Shown in pieces: positions 34,717-48,600 of a stretch of DNA of 64,000 nucleotides. Source of the DNA: Cryptomeria japonica (taxonomy: Eukaryota > Streptophyta > Pinopsida > Cupressales > Cupressaceae); assembly GCF_030272615.1 (NCBI RefSeq), contig NC_081411.1:214371654-214435653 (forward strand), given 5' to 3'. The position numbers and the translations under genes are program-made. A model generated the notes under the pieces. The model had not been told where the DNA came from. It ran no database searches and was given only the letters and a program-made list of their open reading frames with translations. Position 1 is the first letter of the stretch. Every line of letters begins with the position of its first letter.

Positions 34717-35767
34717 TGTTAGGTCCCAGGGACACTTGAGAGGGGGGGGAGGGGTGGTGAATCAGTTGTCCAACAAATTCAAACAAAAACAACTTAACCA
34801 ACTTTAATGCTTAATACTTGTAAACCAGTCTTTTATGTCGGTAGACAGTTTTATCAGTTAATTATAGTACCAATAAAGATTAAAGCATGAAATAGAAAGA
34901 CAATAATATCCACAACACATAACACCAATATTTGTACCTGGAAACCCTGTAAGGGGAAAAACCACTATGGGAAACCTTACCCACAATCAGATGATACTAG
35001 TGTAGATAGTATGTGTATACAAATGGGGTCTACACATGCAGAAAGGCCAAGTGCCTAGAGCTCACTGCTCAACCACAAATAAGATTCACACTGACTACAA
35101 TTGGATGGTTAAATCCAATAAGGATGTACTACTCAAATTAGCATCTTACTATGTTGGATTCAGTACCAATGTAGTTCTGATTGTCTTCACAAAAACCCTC
35201 CTTCAACCTTCAAATGATGTCTGCCTGTATAGCTCTGCTTATTCTTGCATATACCTTCACACAATTCTTTTTCGCATTCCTCATCCGATCTTACAAATAA
35301 GATCTTACATTTATATCATAACCTAAGATCAATTTTAGTAGGTCGACTCTAAGAGATATTACAATAAAATCACTTTACAAATAAAACAATGTCTGATGCA
35401 ATAACCAATTCAACATGTTAGCTCAATGCAATTACAACATTAATAATTCCTCTCCATAGTGTGTCATGCTGATCTAGAATAGATAAGCCTACTGGTGCTT
35501 ATTCTGGACCTATTTGCCAGTAACAACAAATATGCAAATACAAATCTCCAAGACAAAGTGTCCAAACGATGTCTTCAATATAACCAGGTGTTTTCCATAT
35601 CATTCCAAGTGCCAGTGAACATTTTATCCTGCCGGTGTACCAGATACCGGTGAATGTACATTAGTCACTTGCTTGCCGGTGAACATTTCCAATTTTTCAA
35701 AGTGTCAGAGTTGATAAGTGTTAGTAGGTGTTGACATCAATGATAAAACCATACCAAAATACCAATA
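34717..35767 (-). repeat. 3' LTR of element IV
   Basis: Begins (plus strand) TGTTAGGTCCCAGGGACA with a G-rich run GGGTGGTGAATCA. Matches 51274-52333. A chance open frame (35036-35326) has a counterpart in the other LTR and is not a gene. Confidence 0.95.
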
Positions 35768-36130
35768 ATCTCCCCCTTTGGCATTGATGGCAACACAAGA
35801 TGGAAAAACCATCAAAGTGCCAAAACAGAAATGCCAAATACCAAAAACCAACAATCTCCCAAAAAGAGATCATAACCAGAAATCAAAATTTAGATATAAA
35901 CAATCTCTCCCCCTGGGAGTGACGTGTTTTTCTTGTGTTTTTTCATACCAATCTCTCCCCTTTTGACATCAAATGCCAAAGCAATATAAAAACCATTTTT
36001 CAGATACAAAATACCAACCAATTCACTATACCAACTACTCCCCCTGAGAAGTAGCTTTCTCATCAAAGCCAAAGTAAAAGACTTATCTGTTAATTCTGTC
36101 AGCTGATGACAATCATCAACTGTCTAAGTC
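35768..36130 (-). other. 3' spacer and polypurine tract of element IV
   Basis: The purine tract reads CAAAGGGGGAGAT on the minus strand (35768-35780) next to the LTR. The spacer between it and the RNase H end holds only a 60-codon chance frame (36072-35890). Confidence 0.85.
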
Positions 36131-37758
36131 CCTACCAGTGGGGGTATGACCCCAAGCTAATCTCTAAGATATTCAAAGGTCTCCTTAGGCAGAGGTTTAG
36201 TGAAAATATATGCAATATGCTCTTTAGTATTCACATAAACCAATTTTATTTCTTTTGCTTCAACATTCTCCCTTAGAATATTCAGTTTGACAAAAACATG
36301 TTTGGTTTTAGAATGTTATACCGGATTCTTAGATATATCAATTACTGCAGTGTTATCACAATAGATAGTAATAGGTCCCTTGCATTTTACCTTTATATCC
36401 TTCAACATTTGCTTAAGCCATAGTACCTGTGTACAATTAGTTGTTGCTGCAACATATTCTGATTCTGCTATTGATTAAGATGAACAACATTGTTTCTTAC
36501 TCAACCAAGAAATTAATCTTCTTCCAAGAAAAAATGCTCCACCGGTGGTGCTTTTTCTATCATCCACATCTCTTGCCCAATTTGCATCTGTGTATGCACA
36601 TAATTCAAAGTTTTTATCTCTAGGATACCATAATCTAGGATTTGTAGTGCCTTGTACGTACCGAAAAATCCTTTTTACTGCTTATTCATGATTTTCTCTA
36701 GGATTACTATGAAATCTTGAAACAATACATACTGCATTCATAATATCAGGTCTTGTTTGTGTTAAATATAGTAGGCCTCCTATCATAGATTTGTACCTAG
36801 TCGGATTAACAGGTGTAGATTCATCTCTTAGTGATAATCTGTCATTTGTAGTCATAGGTGTGCTTACCGATTTAGAGTTCTCCATCCCAAATTTATTTAG
36901 TAACTCTTTCAAGTACTTGGATTGACTCAAGAATATACCTTTATCAATTTGTGAAATCTGCAATCCTAAAAAGAATTTTATCTCTCCAATCATAGACATT
37001 TCAAACTCTTGCTGCATTTCAATAGAAAAGTCTTTACATAATCTATCTTCTCCTCCAAAGATTAAATCATCAACAAAAACTTCTATAACCAAGATGTCAT
37101 CATTGGTCACTTTGTAGTATAATTTGTTGTCAACATTACCTTTAGAAAAAACAATCTTCAAAAGACACTTATCCAATCTTACATACCAAGCTCTTGGAGC
37201 TTGCTTCAACCCATACAAAACTTTCCTTAACCTGTAAACCATATCTTTTTTATCTATTAAAGAAAATCCATCAAGTTGTTCAATGTAAACTTCTTCTTCA
37301 AGATCTCCATTCAGAAATGCACATTTAATATCCATTTGATATACTTTGTAGTTCTTGTGTGCTGCAAAAGCTAAGAATAATCCGACTACCTCAATTCTAG
37401 CTACTGGTGCAAAGGTTTCATTATAATCAATTCCTTCTTTCTGAGAATATCCCTTACACACTAGTCTTGCTTTATTTTTGATTACCTTACCATTTTCATT
37501 AAGTTTTTTTTTGAATACCCATTTTGTTCCAATCACATTTTTGTCTTTAGGCCAGGGAACTAATGTCCATGTGTTATTTTTCTCAATTTGTTCTAGTTCC
37601 TCTTCCATAGCTTTAATCCAGTGTTTATCTTCATATGCCTCATTAATTGATGATGGTTCAATTTGAGAAATAAGACATACCTCTTCATTTTCCAGTCTTC
37701 CTTTTGTCATAACTCTTTTATACTTGTTTCCAATTATCTGATCTTCAGAGTGATTCAA
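36131..37758 (-). pseudogene. Copia reverse transcriptase and RNase H (element IV)
   Basis: The open frame 37758-36682 (358 aa) carries [85 protein letters not shown], the active site [24 protein letters not shown] and [17 protein letters not shown]. Downstream, to about 36131, broken frames give the RNase H residues: DANWARDVDDRKSTTGGAFF, ESEYVAAATNCT, YCDNTAVIDIS and a final IFTKPLPKETFEYL. The RT active site is intact; stops lie in the RNase H part. It was the enzyme of a once mobile copy. Confidence 0.95.
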
Positions 37759-37799
37759 TCTTACACACCGAGGTGTCTTTGTTTTCTATTGTTCCTTAG

Positions 37800-38513
37800 T
37801 TACAGTGGAATTTTTAGATGATACCGGTGTAACTGGATCTTCATTCTATACCGGTGGGTTCAATGTAGGTTCATTTGTCAGTATCTTTGTTGCCGGTTCA
37901 GAGTCTATATACCTTGAAGTTCCTCTGAATTGTTCATCAATCTTTACATTTGTACTCTCAACAATTTTGTGCAATATTTTGTTAAAACATCTGTATGCCT
38001 TGCTCTTAGATGAATAACCAAGAAATATTCCTTCATCACTTCTAGGATCAAATTTTCCAATATACTCATCTCTTCTAATATAGCATTTGCTTCCAAATAT
38101 TCTAAAATATTTAAGAGTAGGAGTAATACCAAACCATAGTTCATGAGGGGTCTTACTGGTTTCTCCTTTGATGTGAACTTTGTTGAATGTATAGACCACT
38201 GTGCTTACTGCCTCTCTCCAATACACATGTGGTAGATTTTCTTCAGATAACATACTTCTAGCTGCATCCAAGATAGTTCTATTTTTCCTTTCAACAACTC
38301 TATTCTGCTGTGGTGTCCAGGGTGCTGATAGTTGTCTTTAGATTCCATTCACTTCATAGAATGTATTAAATTCCTTAGATGTAAATTCTCCTCTTTGATC
38401 TGATCTCAGACATATGATTGTTTAAACTTCCCAAGTGCTTCTGATTTTTCTCTAAGAAAATTAACCCAACACATTCTAGAGTAGTCATCAATGATTAGCA
38501 TGAAATATCTATC
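37800..38513 (-). pseudogene. Copia integrase, 3' part (element IV, left of insertion)
   Basis: From the insertion edge at 38513 the minus strand continues the integrase core (RYFMLIIDDYSRMCWVNFL), then a frameshifted second-Asp region (EENLHL frame) and the Glu region. The open piece 38271-37846 (141 aa) follows: MDAARSMLSEENLPHVYWRE, STVVYTFNKVHIKGETSKT, FRIFGSKCYIRRDE and FLGYSSKSKAYRCF. The frame ends before RT, leaving a short gap with one stop. It joins functionally with 49488-49751. Confidence 0.9.
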
Positions 38514-41500
38514 TATAGTATCCCTACCCTAGATAGCTTTGTAAAATTGGTTTGACCTTGGTTGACTTTTTATGTGGCAATCTTGAATGGTTGAATTACC
38601 ATGAGGTAATGTTTAGTTAGATATTATGATTATTGTGAGTATCTGTTAATATGCTTTCACATTGATTCTTATGTAAGTTTAAACTATCCTCCTGATTCTT
38701 GTTATTAATCTCGAGCTAACATCTTCATTAAATATATATATATATATATATATGCTTGTCTGACTCTTGGTTGCAGGAGATTGCAGGTACAGTACCGCCT
38801 AGGTGTAAGGTTCGTCTTCACTTGGATTTGCAGGGTTGAGTATACCTTTTTCGTCCTTAGAATTTGGGTTAGGTAGTTGTAAAACCTTCAGTTTACCCTA
38901 GTCATACTCAAATGAGTGTCGCTTGTGTTCTGTCAGTTGTCTTTTCATTTGGATTTGCAAGTCGGGTAATTGGTTGGCTTACTTGGTTTGCGTGCTTGGC
39001 GTGTGGTAAATGGAGTATTTAACCCTAAGTATATATTTTGATTTAACGTGTTCATTTACGCACTAGTAATTAAGGAATTAAAATAAATAGGTTTCTTTTA
39101 TGTGATTAATCATTAATTAAAAAGATTGCTCTATTTATGTTTGTAGCAAGTTTAATTTAATGGTTAATTTTAAATAACGAATTTATTCAGTTTATGCATT
39201 TTTAAAAGGGAAACATTTAAATTTATTTGAAATAGAAATAATTTAATCTCTTTTGCTTTTTGGAATAGAAAGATTAATTTTAATTACTTAAGAAAATCAA
39301 TTTTGATTAGAAAAGTGAGTTTTATTCATATTTATTTTATATAGTGTGTAAGATTGATTTTGAGAATTTAATTTAATTAAAAATATTTTTGCCCTCATTA
39401 ATATTGTGAAATGCAACTATTAGCTTTGTTAATTAAAAATTAAATGAGGGAGAAAAGCATTTCTTTTAAATTAACTAAATTTATAATCTCAATGCATAAA
39501 CAATTCAACTATGAGATAATTCCATAAATTTAATTATTTAATTAATTAAATTAAGTTGCAAGCTGCATGATATTAGAAATATATTTTTATTTAAATTTTA
39601 GTGGAAAAATAAACTAGATTAATTGTATTTATTGTTTCCTTGAATTTTAAATAAATAAATAATTAAATAAATAAAAGAATAAATTAATGAATAAATAAAT
39701 AGAACAACTAACTGGAATTAAAGTATTGTTTTAATTTTTTATTATAAAATTAGAAAATAAAATAAAATAATTTTTATTCTAAATTTAGGTTTTTTGAGAA
39801 AAAATTATTGAACCTTGAATTTTAGTTTAAATAGGGAATAGGGCTTTATTTTAGATAGATAGGAAACAGGTCAGGAATTTAGGTGAAAAAATTTATTGGA
39901 AGCTTATTGAAAAGATTAGGGCTCTTCTACAGATTTTACTTCCAGGAAAGCTATACTAGGTTGGGTGGCTTCTTTGATTTGTTGGTTTTTAAGAAAATAA
40001 TTATATTTTTCTCTGAATGGTGTATGTGTAAATTATTTGTTAGATCCAAAACCCTCTTCTGGTTAATTCAGGTTTTGATTTAAAATTCTTGCTCGATGTT
40101 AATTTTTTAGTTAATAGGAGTAATTTAATTTTGAGAAAATTAGGGAAATTATTATGAAAAAAATTATTCTCTCTTGTTGATTTGTTCTGATAGTCCTTTA
40201 AATAAATCTCTGTGAAATTAGTTGATTTCTTTAGAAATAAATTTAATTGTGAATTAAATTTATTGGTTTATCTAGTTTAAAGAAAAAGTAATTGGAATAA
40301 AATTTTGTGAATGAATTTTATTGAGTTGGGAATTTTATTTCTATGTAAATTCTGTCAAAGGGGTTTTAATGAATTTGGAAATTATTTACATGTTTTAAAG
40401 AAAAATAATAATAATAATTAAAAAAAAAATAATCGTTAAAAAAAATTAAAATAAAATAAAATAATAATAATAATAATAATAAATAATATAACATATTAAA
40501 TTTAAAGTGGGTTTTAAAATGTTTAATTGTCTTATTAAATATTAATTAATATATTTGATTACTATATGTTAATTATTAATTATGAATTAATATATATTTT
40601 AAATATATGTTAATCATTATAATTTATATATACATATATATATTAATTAATACTTAATTCGTTAATATTGTGTATTATTAAATTATTAATTTTTTATATT
40701 TTTGGGGATGAATAAATATATAATAATTAAAATTTAATTTTAGTATCTGTTTTACTGAGGAAGTATCTTTTTGGGAAAAAGATAAAATATTATTTTATTT
40801 GGAAAATTGTTGAAATAAAATATATTTATTAAATTGATACTTTTTAAATAATATTTTATTCAGGAATATATTATACAATATGCTATTGGAATTATTGGAA
40901 ATTTAATAATGTATCGTTTGGAAAAATGGTAAGTTAATGAGATTTTCATTTAGTAAAATAAATGGTTAGTTTATATTTTTCCTCTATATTGAGACATAGA
41001 CAAATGGACTAATGCAATTGTGGTATTGTATTCTCCTCATTATGGTGATTTTTTTGTTAATGTATTTTAAAAACTTAGATCATTTAGAAAACTTGATCGA
41101 CTTTTATTGTTTAAAACAATAGGAAAGAAGATTGTCCTTTTTTGGTTATTGCTTATGCAAGTTTAATTTATGTATTCGCATTTGTTTAAAGTAATGGCAA
41201 GGCCTTGATATGTTTGTTTGGACCCTGTCGTTTGGTTGATTTGGGGTGCCTCTTTATGTCTTCAGTTTCTAGTTTGGTTGTTGCCTTGTGATGGTGTTTT
41301 GACTGGTCTTGTTCTGTATGTGAATGTCAAGTGTTTACTTGTGGTTGACCATAGCGGGTCAGGTCTCTAGTTAGAGTATTTTTGGGTAGTGGACCTTGTA
41401 TTAGTTTAAATGTGTTCAATTGGATCCATTTATATGTAGGGATCATTGATGTAATTATTGACTGATGCGGTCGGTTGTTTATTGGTATGATTCACCTTGG

Positions 41501-42264
41501 TGGAAGGAATGTAAATGATGTGGAACTTATGTACCCTTAACTAATTTAAATGAACAGAGGGGTCTTGCAGTTGAGCATACCCGGAGATGTAGCCCTCTAG
41601 GGGTGAATTCTGAGATCACTTTGGTGTTATGTGTGGCTTTTGTACTTATGTTTTCTTTTTTAGTTTTAGCATGCATGAATGGCATTATGTTAGAATGTAT
41701 GAAGTGGATTAGATGAAATTAATTGTAAATGCATGTCTTTTAAATGCAGTAAATTGGATCATGAAAGAATGTAGTTTAGAATAATGGAATATATTTAGGA
41801 AATTAGGTATTCATGGAAAGATCTCGTTAGTTATGGTGAAATTCAAGTGTGTTATTAATTAGATGCGTGACTTAAATTTTAATAAGAAAAATATAAATGA
41901 AAGGTATGATTAAATTGTAATTCTAATGGATGAACTTCATTTGGGTTATTTACATTTTCAATCTAGATATTAGCTATATTTTAACCTTAATGGATGTATT
42001 CATATGTTACCTATGATTTAGTCTTAATGAAAGAAATTATTCTTTGTATAAGTATTATCTTGTCTTGAGTTAAGTTAAATTTGGAATGAAGTAACTGCGT
42101 TGGGAAACTCTTTAGGTGTTAGTTGATGTCTTCCACTATATAATTTGTTCTTTGATATCTCATTGTATCATTAGGTTGTGTTTAACTTTTAAAAAAAAAA
42201 ATTGTTGCACTCCATACGTGCGTTTTAGCTTAATCCCTTCGGGGTCTCTTGGCGAGGCATTACA
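38514..42264 (+). repeat. 5' LTR of element V
   Basis: It starts TATAGTATCCCTACCC (the first TG of the partner reads TA here) and ends GGCGAGGCATTACA. Very AT-rich in the middle, with (TA)n near 38735 and (AAT)n near 40440. In a stretch of about 220 bp compared by eye (from 39241) I count about seven differences from the other LTR. A 66-codon frame (39883-40083) occurs in both LTRs, and I treat it as chance. Confidence 0.95.
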
Positions 42265-42284
42265 TTTGGTATTAGAGCCCAAGT
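42265..42284 (+). other. Primer binding site of element V
   Basis: TTTGGTATTAGAGCCCAAGT right after the LTR, an initiator-Met-tRNA type site with one change (TCAG to TTAG). Confidence 0.9.
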
Positions 42285-43875
42285 TGCAAACACTGGGATC
42301 TCTAGTTTCACTTGTGGCCTTAGTTTGTGTGTGGTGTATCGTTCTCATGTTGTATGCTTGTCCTCCTTGTTGTATGAGTGTCATTGAGAAGACCTTAACT
42401 TGTGTGTAACGTGTGTGTTCACACCTTGTCTTCACCTTCTTGATATTGGTGCTTTGGAGTGATTATATGTGCTTTGTCTTTTTATTGAGGTCTTGGTTTA
42501 CGATTTCTCTTATTTTGAAGGAGAGTCGTATGTACCTTCCTTATTGATTGTTGTACTCTTTTGACTAATCCATTTGGGTTGGTTAGTGTTGTCTTGAATC
42601 TAAAAGTACGAAATGTGTGTGTTTAAGAATATGATCTAGTTTAGTGTTGTCCACTTGAAAGAATTGAATGATAAATATTTAATGCTTATTTTGTAGTAAA
42701 ATGAATGATTATCATCCTTCATCTTCTCTCTCTCTATAAATTAAATGTTTTTGTTAGATGTGTATTTATCTCTTATGTGAGTTTTCTTATTGCAAGAGAA
42801 AGGTTGCATTTTCTTGAGCCCTTGTGTGAGCCTTATAATGTTTATGTGGTTTTAGATTATAAAAGGGCTTTTGGTTTGAAAGTGCTTATTGGATATAAAA
42901 AAAAAAAGAAAAAAAAAAAAATTGTATGTTACATTAAAGAATTCTCCATGTGTTTTGTAGGAGTAATATAAATAAATTCTATCTTAATTAAGGTGCATTA
43001 AAATGTGAATAGTTGATTTTGTGAAACTACTTTGGTTGTAAAAGAAGTATCAAAAGGGAACATGTTATAGTAGCTTCAAGAGTTTATTAATGTAATTCTA
43101 TTAAAGAATGTATTGATTTAAATAGAGTGTTTATAAAACATGTGAAATTGTACTTTTTGCATTTTTGGCTTTTTATGGAAAGATGAAAGTGTTGAGCTTC
43201 ATAACAAAATTTTCATAGCTAGTAATGTGGTTGTGAATGCTTAATGGATTTATAAAATTTATGAAAATGATGTTATTTCCTTATGTAATGCTGAATTGTT
43301 AAAAAATTTCATTACTGGTATCTAGAGTAAACTTTATTTCAGTGATTCATGTGGAAAGCATAGGTAAAATATTTCTTGAGTAGATGATAGCATATCAAAA
43401 AGTACTCCCCATAAATGTGACTAAAATAGTAATAGTTCTTTCCTTGTGTATTGTAAGAAACCCGTGCTTGCTATGTGTGCCCATGGGATGGTGAAGTAAT
43501 CAACCACGGAGGATATGTTTACTTATGAGTATGGGAAACCATGCTGTTTATGTGATGTTGTTTACTTGTTTCCTTACTGACATCCAACCCACGGGATTGT
43601 AGATAAGTCAGTATGTGTAGGGGTAGTATTAGAAGTCACCATTCCTTGAATAGTATGGAACGACGTACGAGTAATGTCGATGCAAAGCGACCTTTAGCTT
43701 CTCTATTTCAAGGAAAAATATAGTTTTGTAATGAAACTGTATTATAGGTGTACTCAATACTTTCCCTTGTGATGAACCGATTTATAAGGTTCATGTGTGC
43801 CAGCCTATTCCTATCCTTATTTGAGCATATTGATGTTAGTTCTTGAGCAGAATTATGGTTTTATTGGAGGATAAT

Positions 43876-43965
43876 TTGCCTTGTCTTCATGAAAGGTATG
43901 TTATTTTGCCTTGTCTTCATTAAAGGTATGTTATTTTTCCTTGTCTCCATGAAAGGTATGTTATT
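43876..43965. repeat. Three 30-bp tandem units
   Basis: TTGCCTTGTCTTCATGAAAG followed by GTATGTTATT, three times in a row with one to three differences per unit. Confidence 0.9.
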
Positions 43966-44099
43966 TTTCACATGAGCTGCCAATTGTCCAGCATTGGTAG
44001 ACATGTGGGTGGACCTTAGCCATGTATACCTCTGGCTTATGATGAGTATCTTGAGAGGTACGTTGCTATGTAGGCTGTGACCTGCACGTGTCCTTTTTT

Positions 44100-44321
44100 G
44101 TGAGGTACATTTCCATGCGAGATACGTCCATTGCGTGTCCTTGCCGCTTGGAGTATTGCCATGCCATGTTGAGACACGATGCGGGGTGTGACCTCCGCGT
44201 GCTCTTTTCTGTGAGGTACATTGCCATGCGGGATATGTCCATTGTGTGTCCTAGCCTCTTGGAGTATTGCTATGCCGTGCTGAGACACGATACAGGATGT
44301 AGTAGAAATTTCCATGTGGCC
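44100..44321. repeat. Two 111-bp tandem units
   Basis: Each unit begins GTGAGGTACATT and contains CCATGCG, GTCCATTG, TTGGAGTATTGC and GAGACACGAT. A partial third unit precedes (44050-44099). The period is divisible by three, so short open frames on both strands repeat their peptide; this does not by itself show coding. Confidence 0.9.
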
Positions 44322-45683
44322 TACCGACATTTTTTAGGGTAGAGCCATGCCGTGTGATGACGTGATGCGAGGTGATGTTGAGGTGCACACCACCATGCCA
44401 TGTGGGTAGTGTGACTATGTCACACCACATGATGAGCTACTGCGCTAGCTAGATGATTGTTCCTTCCTTCCTCATTGGTGGCTAGATTCTAGTCACATGG
44501 TGATGTTATGTGCAATTGTGATATTTTTATTTTATTTTATTTCCTTGTGGGCCAGCAATTTATTTTATTTAGACTTTGAAAGTTTAGCCATGATCTTGTG
44601 ATCTTTTACATACTTGATTTGGTATTGCAAATTCTGGATTATTTTATTACCTTATTGTTGGAATTGGTGATTTATTATCTTTATTCTTCTGTACTTTGGT
44701 GGCTAAACTAATTTGTCCTTATTGTTTTTGTATGCTGGTCTTGTGTTTAAATGTGAAATTCCTCTCCAAGGACGTATGAGATGGTCTTGGTTGAGTGTGT
44801 ACGAGGAAGTAGACATAAGGAACCTTGAGGATGGGGGTATGTGAGGATGTGATGCAGCTAGTATCCACTACCTACCTATGTGTGGTGACTATCTCTTGGA
44901 GGATAACCACCTTACTCAACAAGGGATGTTCACAAAGGTCTTGTATGGAAGGTAGCCCCGCTATGGTGTGTCCTAGCACCATCAAGCCTTTGAGTGAGAT
45001 GTTGGATATTTATGATCATATTATTAGTCTAAGATCAAGCATAGAGATGCTGATCGTGCATGTTATCTTTGACCGAGCATTAGACATGCTCACGTGGCCT
45101 TTTGTGTTGTGCATTCCAATTATGTGGATGATTATTATGTGTAATCATGGAGTAAATTGTGTTAACTTGTCACTATGTTATGGGACATTGTCTTTGGAAA
45201 GGTTTTTATATGCCTGGCAAGTGTAAACAATTGAGCTATTTATGTTTCTCTTATTTTATGAAAGTTAACTTGGTTGTAGAATTTGATATTTGAAGCTAGT
45301 TCTATGCGATAAAGTTTTATGAAAATAGATGTATTGGTAAAAGAAATTGATCATGGTGGCATGTTTTTCTTGTCATGTTTGATAGATGAGTATATTAATT
45401 GTTGCTTACCTCTTTTAATGCTTTAATTTGGTGTAATGAAAGGAAAAAAATTATTGTTTCTCTGCTATGATTGTGGATAATTCCTAGAATATTTTAAGAA
45501 GTGTATGGTTTTAGATATATCTTGAGAAAGGATAATGACATTTGTAGAGGATTTAGAAATAATGTTCAATTGTTGAGAAAATATTTATATGTACAAATTA
45601 ATAGTTGTGAAATGAGTTTCAGGGCTAATACGTGTTGCATGATTTTTGCTTAGCCTTACGACTTCCGGGAGTAAGTTGAAGCT

Positions 45684-45696
45684 TAGGGGGGGAGGA
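45684..45696 (+). other. Polypurine tract of element V
   Basis: TAGGGGGGGAGGA immediately before the 3' LTR (TGTAGTACC). Confidence 0.85.
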
Positions 45697-48600
45697 TGTA
45701 GTACCCCTACCCTAGACAGCTTTCTAAAACCAGTTTGACCTTGGTTGACTTTTTATGTGGCAATCTTGAATGGTTGAATTACCATGAGGTAATGTTTAGT
45801 CAGATATTATGATTATTGTGAGTATCTATTAATGTGATTTCGCATTGATTCTTATGTAAGTTTAAACTATCCTCCTGATTCTTGTTATTAATCTTGAGCT
45901 AACATATTCATTATATATATATATATGTACGTATGTTTGTCTGACTCTTGGTTGTAGGAGATTGCAGGTACAGTACCGCCTAGGTGTAAGGTTCGTCTTC
46001 ACTTGGATTCACAGGGTTGAGTATATCTCTTTTGTCCTTAGAATTTGGGTTAGGTGGTCATAAAACCTTCAATTTACCCTAGTCATACTCAAATGAGTGT
46101 CACTTGTGTTCTGTCAATTTTCTTTTCATTTGGGTTTGCGGGTCGGGTAGTTGGTTGGCTTACGTGGTTTGCATGCTTGGCATGTGGTAAATGGAGTATT
46201 TAACCCTAAGTATTTATTTTGATTTAATGTGTTCATTTACGAATTAGTAATTGAGGAATTAAAATAAATAGGTTTCTTTTATGTGATTAATCATTAATTG
46301 AAAAGATTGCTCTATTTATGTTTGTAGTGAGTTTAACTTAATGGTTAATTTTAAATAACAAATTTATTCAGTTTATGCATTTTTAAAAAGGAAAGATTTA
46401 AATTGATTTGAAATAGAAATAATTTAATCTCTTTTGCTTTTTGGAATAGAAAGATTAATTTTAATTACTTAAGAAAATCAATTTTGATTGGAAAAGTGGG
46501 ATTTATTCACATTTATTTTATATAGTGTGTAAGATTGATTTTGAGAATTTAATTTAATTAAAAATATTTTTACCCTCATTAATATTGTGAAATGCAACTA
46601 TTAGCTTTGTTAATAAAAAATTAAATGAGGGAGAAAAGCATTTCTTTTAAATTAACTAAATTTATAATCTCAATGCATAAACAATTCAACTATGAGATAA
46701 TTTCATAAATTTAATTATTTAATTAATTAAATTAAGTTGCAAGCTGCATGATATTAGAAATATATTTTTATTTAAATTTTAGTGGAAAAATAAATTAGAT
46801 TAATTGTATTTATTGTTTCCTTGAATTTTAAATAAATAAATAATTAAATAAATAAAAGAATAAAAGAATAAATAAATAAATGAATAAAAGAACTAATTGG
46901 AATTCAAGTATTCTTTTAATTCTTTATTTAGAAACTTAACTAATTTGCATGAGAAAAGAAAAGAAAGAATAATGATTTTTAATTATTGCATGTTAGCTTA
47001 TCTTTTGTTATAAAATTACAAAATAAAATAAAATTACTTTTATTCTAAATTTCGGTTTTTTGAGAAAAAACTATTGAACCTAGAATTTTAGTTTAAATAG
47101 GGAATAGGTCTTTATTTTAGATACACAAGAAACAGGTCAGGAATTTAGGTGAAGAAATTTATTGGAAGCTTATTGAAAAGATTAGGGCTCTTCTACAAAT
47201 TTTACTTCCAGGAAAGCTATACCAGGTTGGGTGGCTTCTTTGATTTGTTGGTTTTTAAGAAAATAATTATATTTTTCTCTGAATGGTGTATGTGTAAATT
47301 ATTTGTCAGATCCAAAACCCTCTTTTGGTTAATTCAGGTTTTGATTTAAAATTCTTGCTCGATGTTAATTTTTTAGTTAATAGGAGTAATTTAATTTTGA
47401 GAAAATTAGGGAAATTATTATGAAAAAAATTATTCTCTCTTGTTGATTTGTTCTGATAGTCCTTTAAATAAATCTCTATGAAATTAGATGATTTCTTTAG
47501 AAATAAATTTAATTGTGAATTAAATTTATTGGTTTATCTAGTTTAAAGAAAAAGTAATTGGAATAAAATTCTGTGAATGAATTTTATTGAGTTGGGAATT
47601 TTATTTCTATGTAAATTATGTCAAAGGGGTTTTAATGAATTTGGAAATTATTTACATGTTTTAAAAAAAATAAAAATAAATAAATAATAATAATAATAAT
47701 AAATATAATAACATATTAAATTTAAAGTGGGTTTTAAAATGTTTAATTGTTTTATTAAATATTAATGAGTATATTTGATTATTATATGTTAATTATTGAT
47801 TATTAATTAATATATATTTTATATATATGTTAATCATGATAATATATATATATATATATATATATATTAATTAATACTTAATTCGTTAATATTGTGTATT
47901 ATTAAATTATTAATTGTTTATATTTTGGGGGATGAATAAATATATAATAATTAATATTTAATTTTGGTATCTGTTTTATTGAGGAAGTATCTTTCTAGGA
48001 AAAAGATAAAATATTATTTTATTTGGAAAATTGTTGAAATAAAATATATTTATTAAATTGATAATTTTTAAATAATATTTTATTCAAGGATATATTATAC
48101 AATATGCTATTGGAATTATTGGAAATTTAATAATGTATCATTTGGAAAATTGGTAAGTTAATGAGATTTTCATTTAGTAAAATAAATGGTTAGTTTATAT
48201 TTTTCCTCTGTATTGAGACATAGACAAATGGACTATTGCAATTGTGGTATTGTATTCTCCTCGTTATGGTGATTTTTCTGTTAATGTATTTTAAAAACTT
48301 GGATCATTTAGAAAACTTGATCGAATTTTATTGTTTAAAACAATAGGAAAGAAGAATGTCATTTTTTGGTTATTGCCTATGCAAGTTTAATTTATGTATT
48401 CGCATTTGTTTAAAGTAATGGCAAGGCCTTGATATGTTTGTTTGGGTCATTTGGTTGATTTGGGGTACCTCTTTATGTCTTCAGTTTCTAGTTTGGTTGT
48501 TGCCTTGTGATGGTGTTTTGACTGGTCTTGTTCTATATGTGAATGTCAAGTGTTGACTTGTGGTTGACCATAGCGGGTCAGGTCTCTAGTTAGAGTATTT

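Larger units (their letters stand above)
42285..45683 (+). other. Non-coding interior of element V
   Basis: 3.4 kb without retroviral motifs in any frame. The longest plus-strand frame (44825-45226, 133 codons) matches nothing I know. The part 43960-44470 has more G+C than its surroundings and holds two tandem repeats (43876-43965 and 44100-44321). In LARDs the interior serves as packaged RNA and is often conserved for structure. Confidence 0.75.

Noticed and set aside
35036-35326. Open frame in the element IV LTR, with a longer version at 51517-51876
   Set aside because: LTR sequence repeated by the transposition mechanism; no domain.
39883-40083. 66-codon frame present in both LTRs of element V (also 47149-47349)
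   Set aside because: LTRs are identical at insertion, so its presence in both is not evidence of selection; nothing in it resembles a known protein.
43860-44330. CRISPR-like spaced repeats
   Set aside because: The repeats are directly adjacent tandem units without unique spacers, inside a plant retroelement.
44825-45226. 133-codon plus-strand frame in the LARD interior as a gene
   Set aside because: No motif, start context or homology visible; length is plausible by chance in this less AT-rich part.
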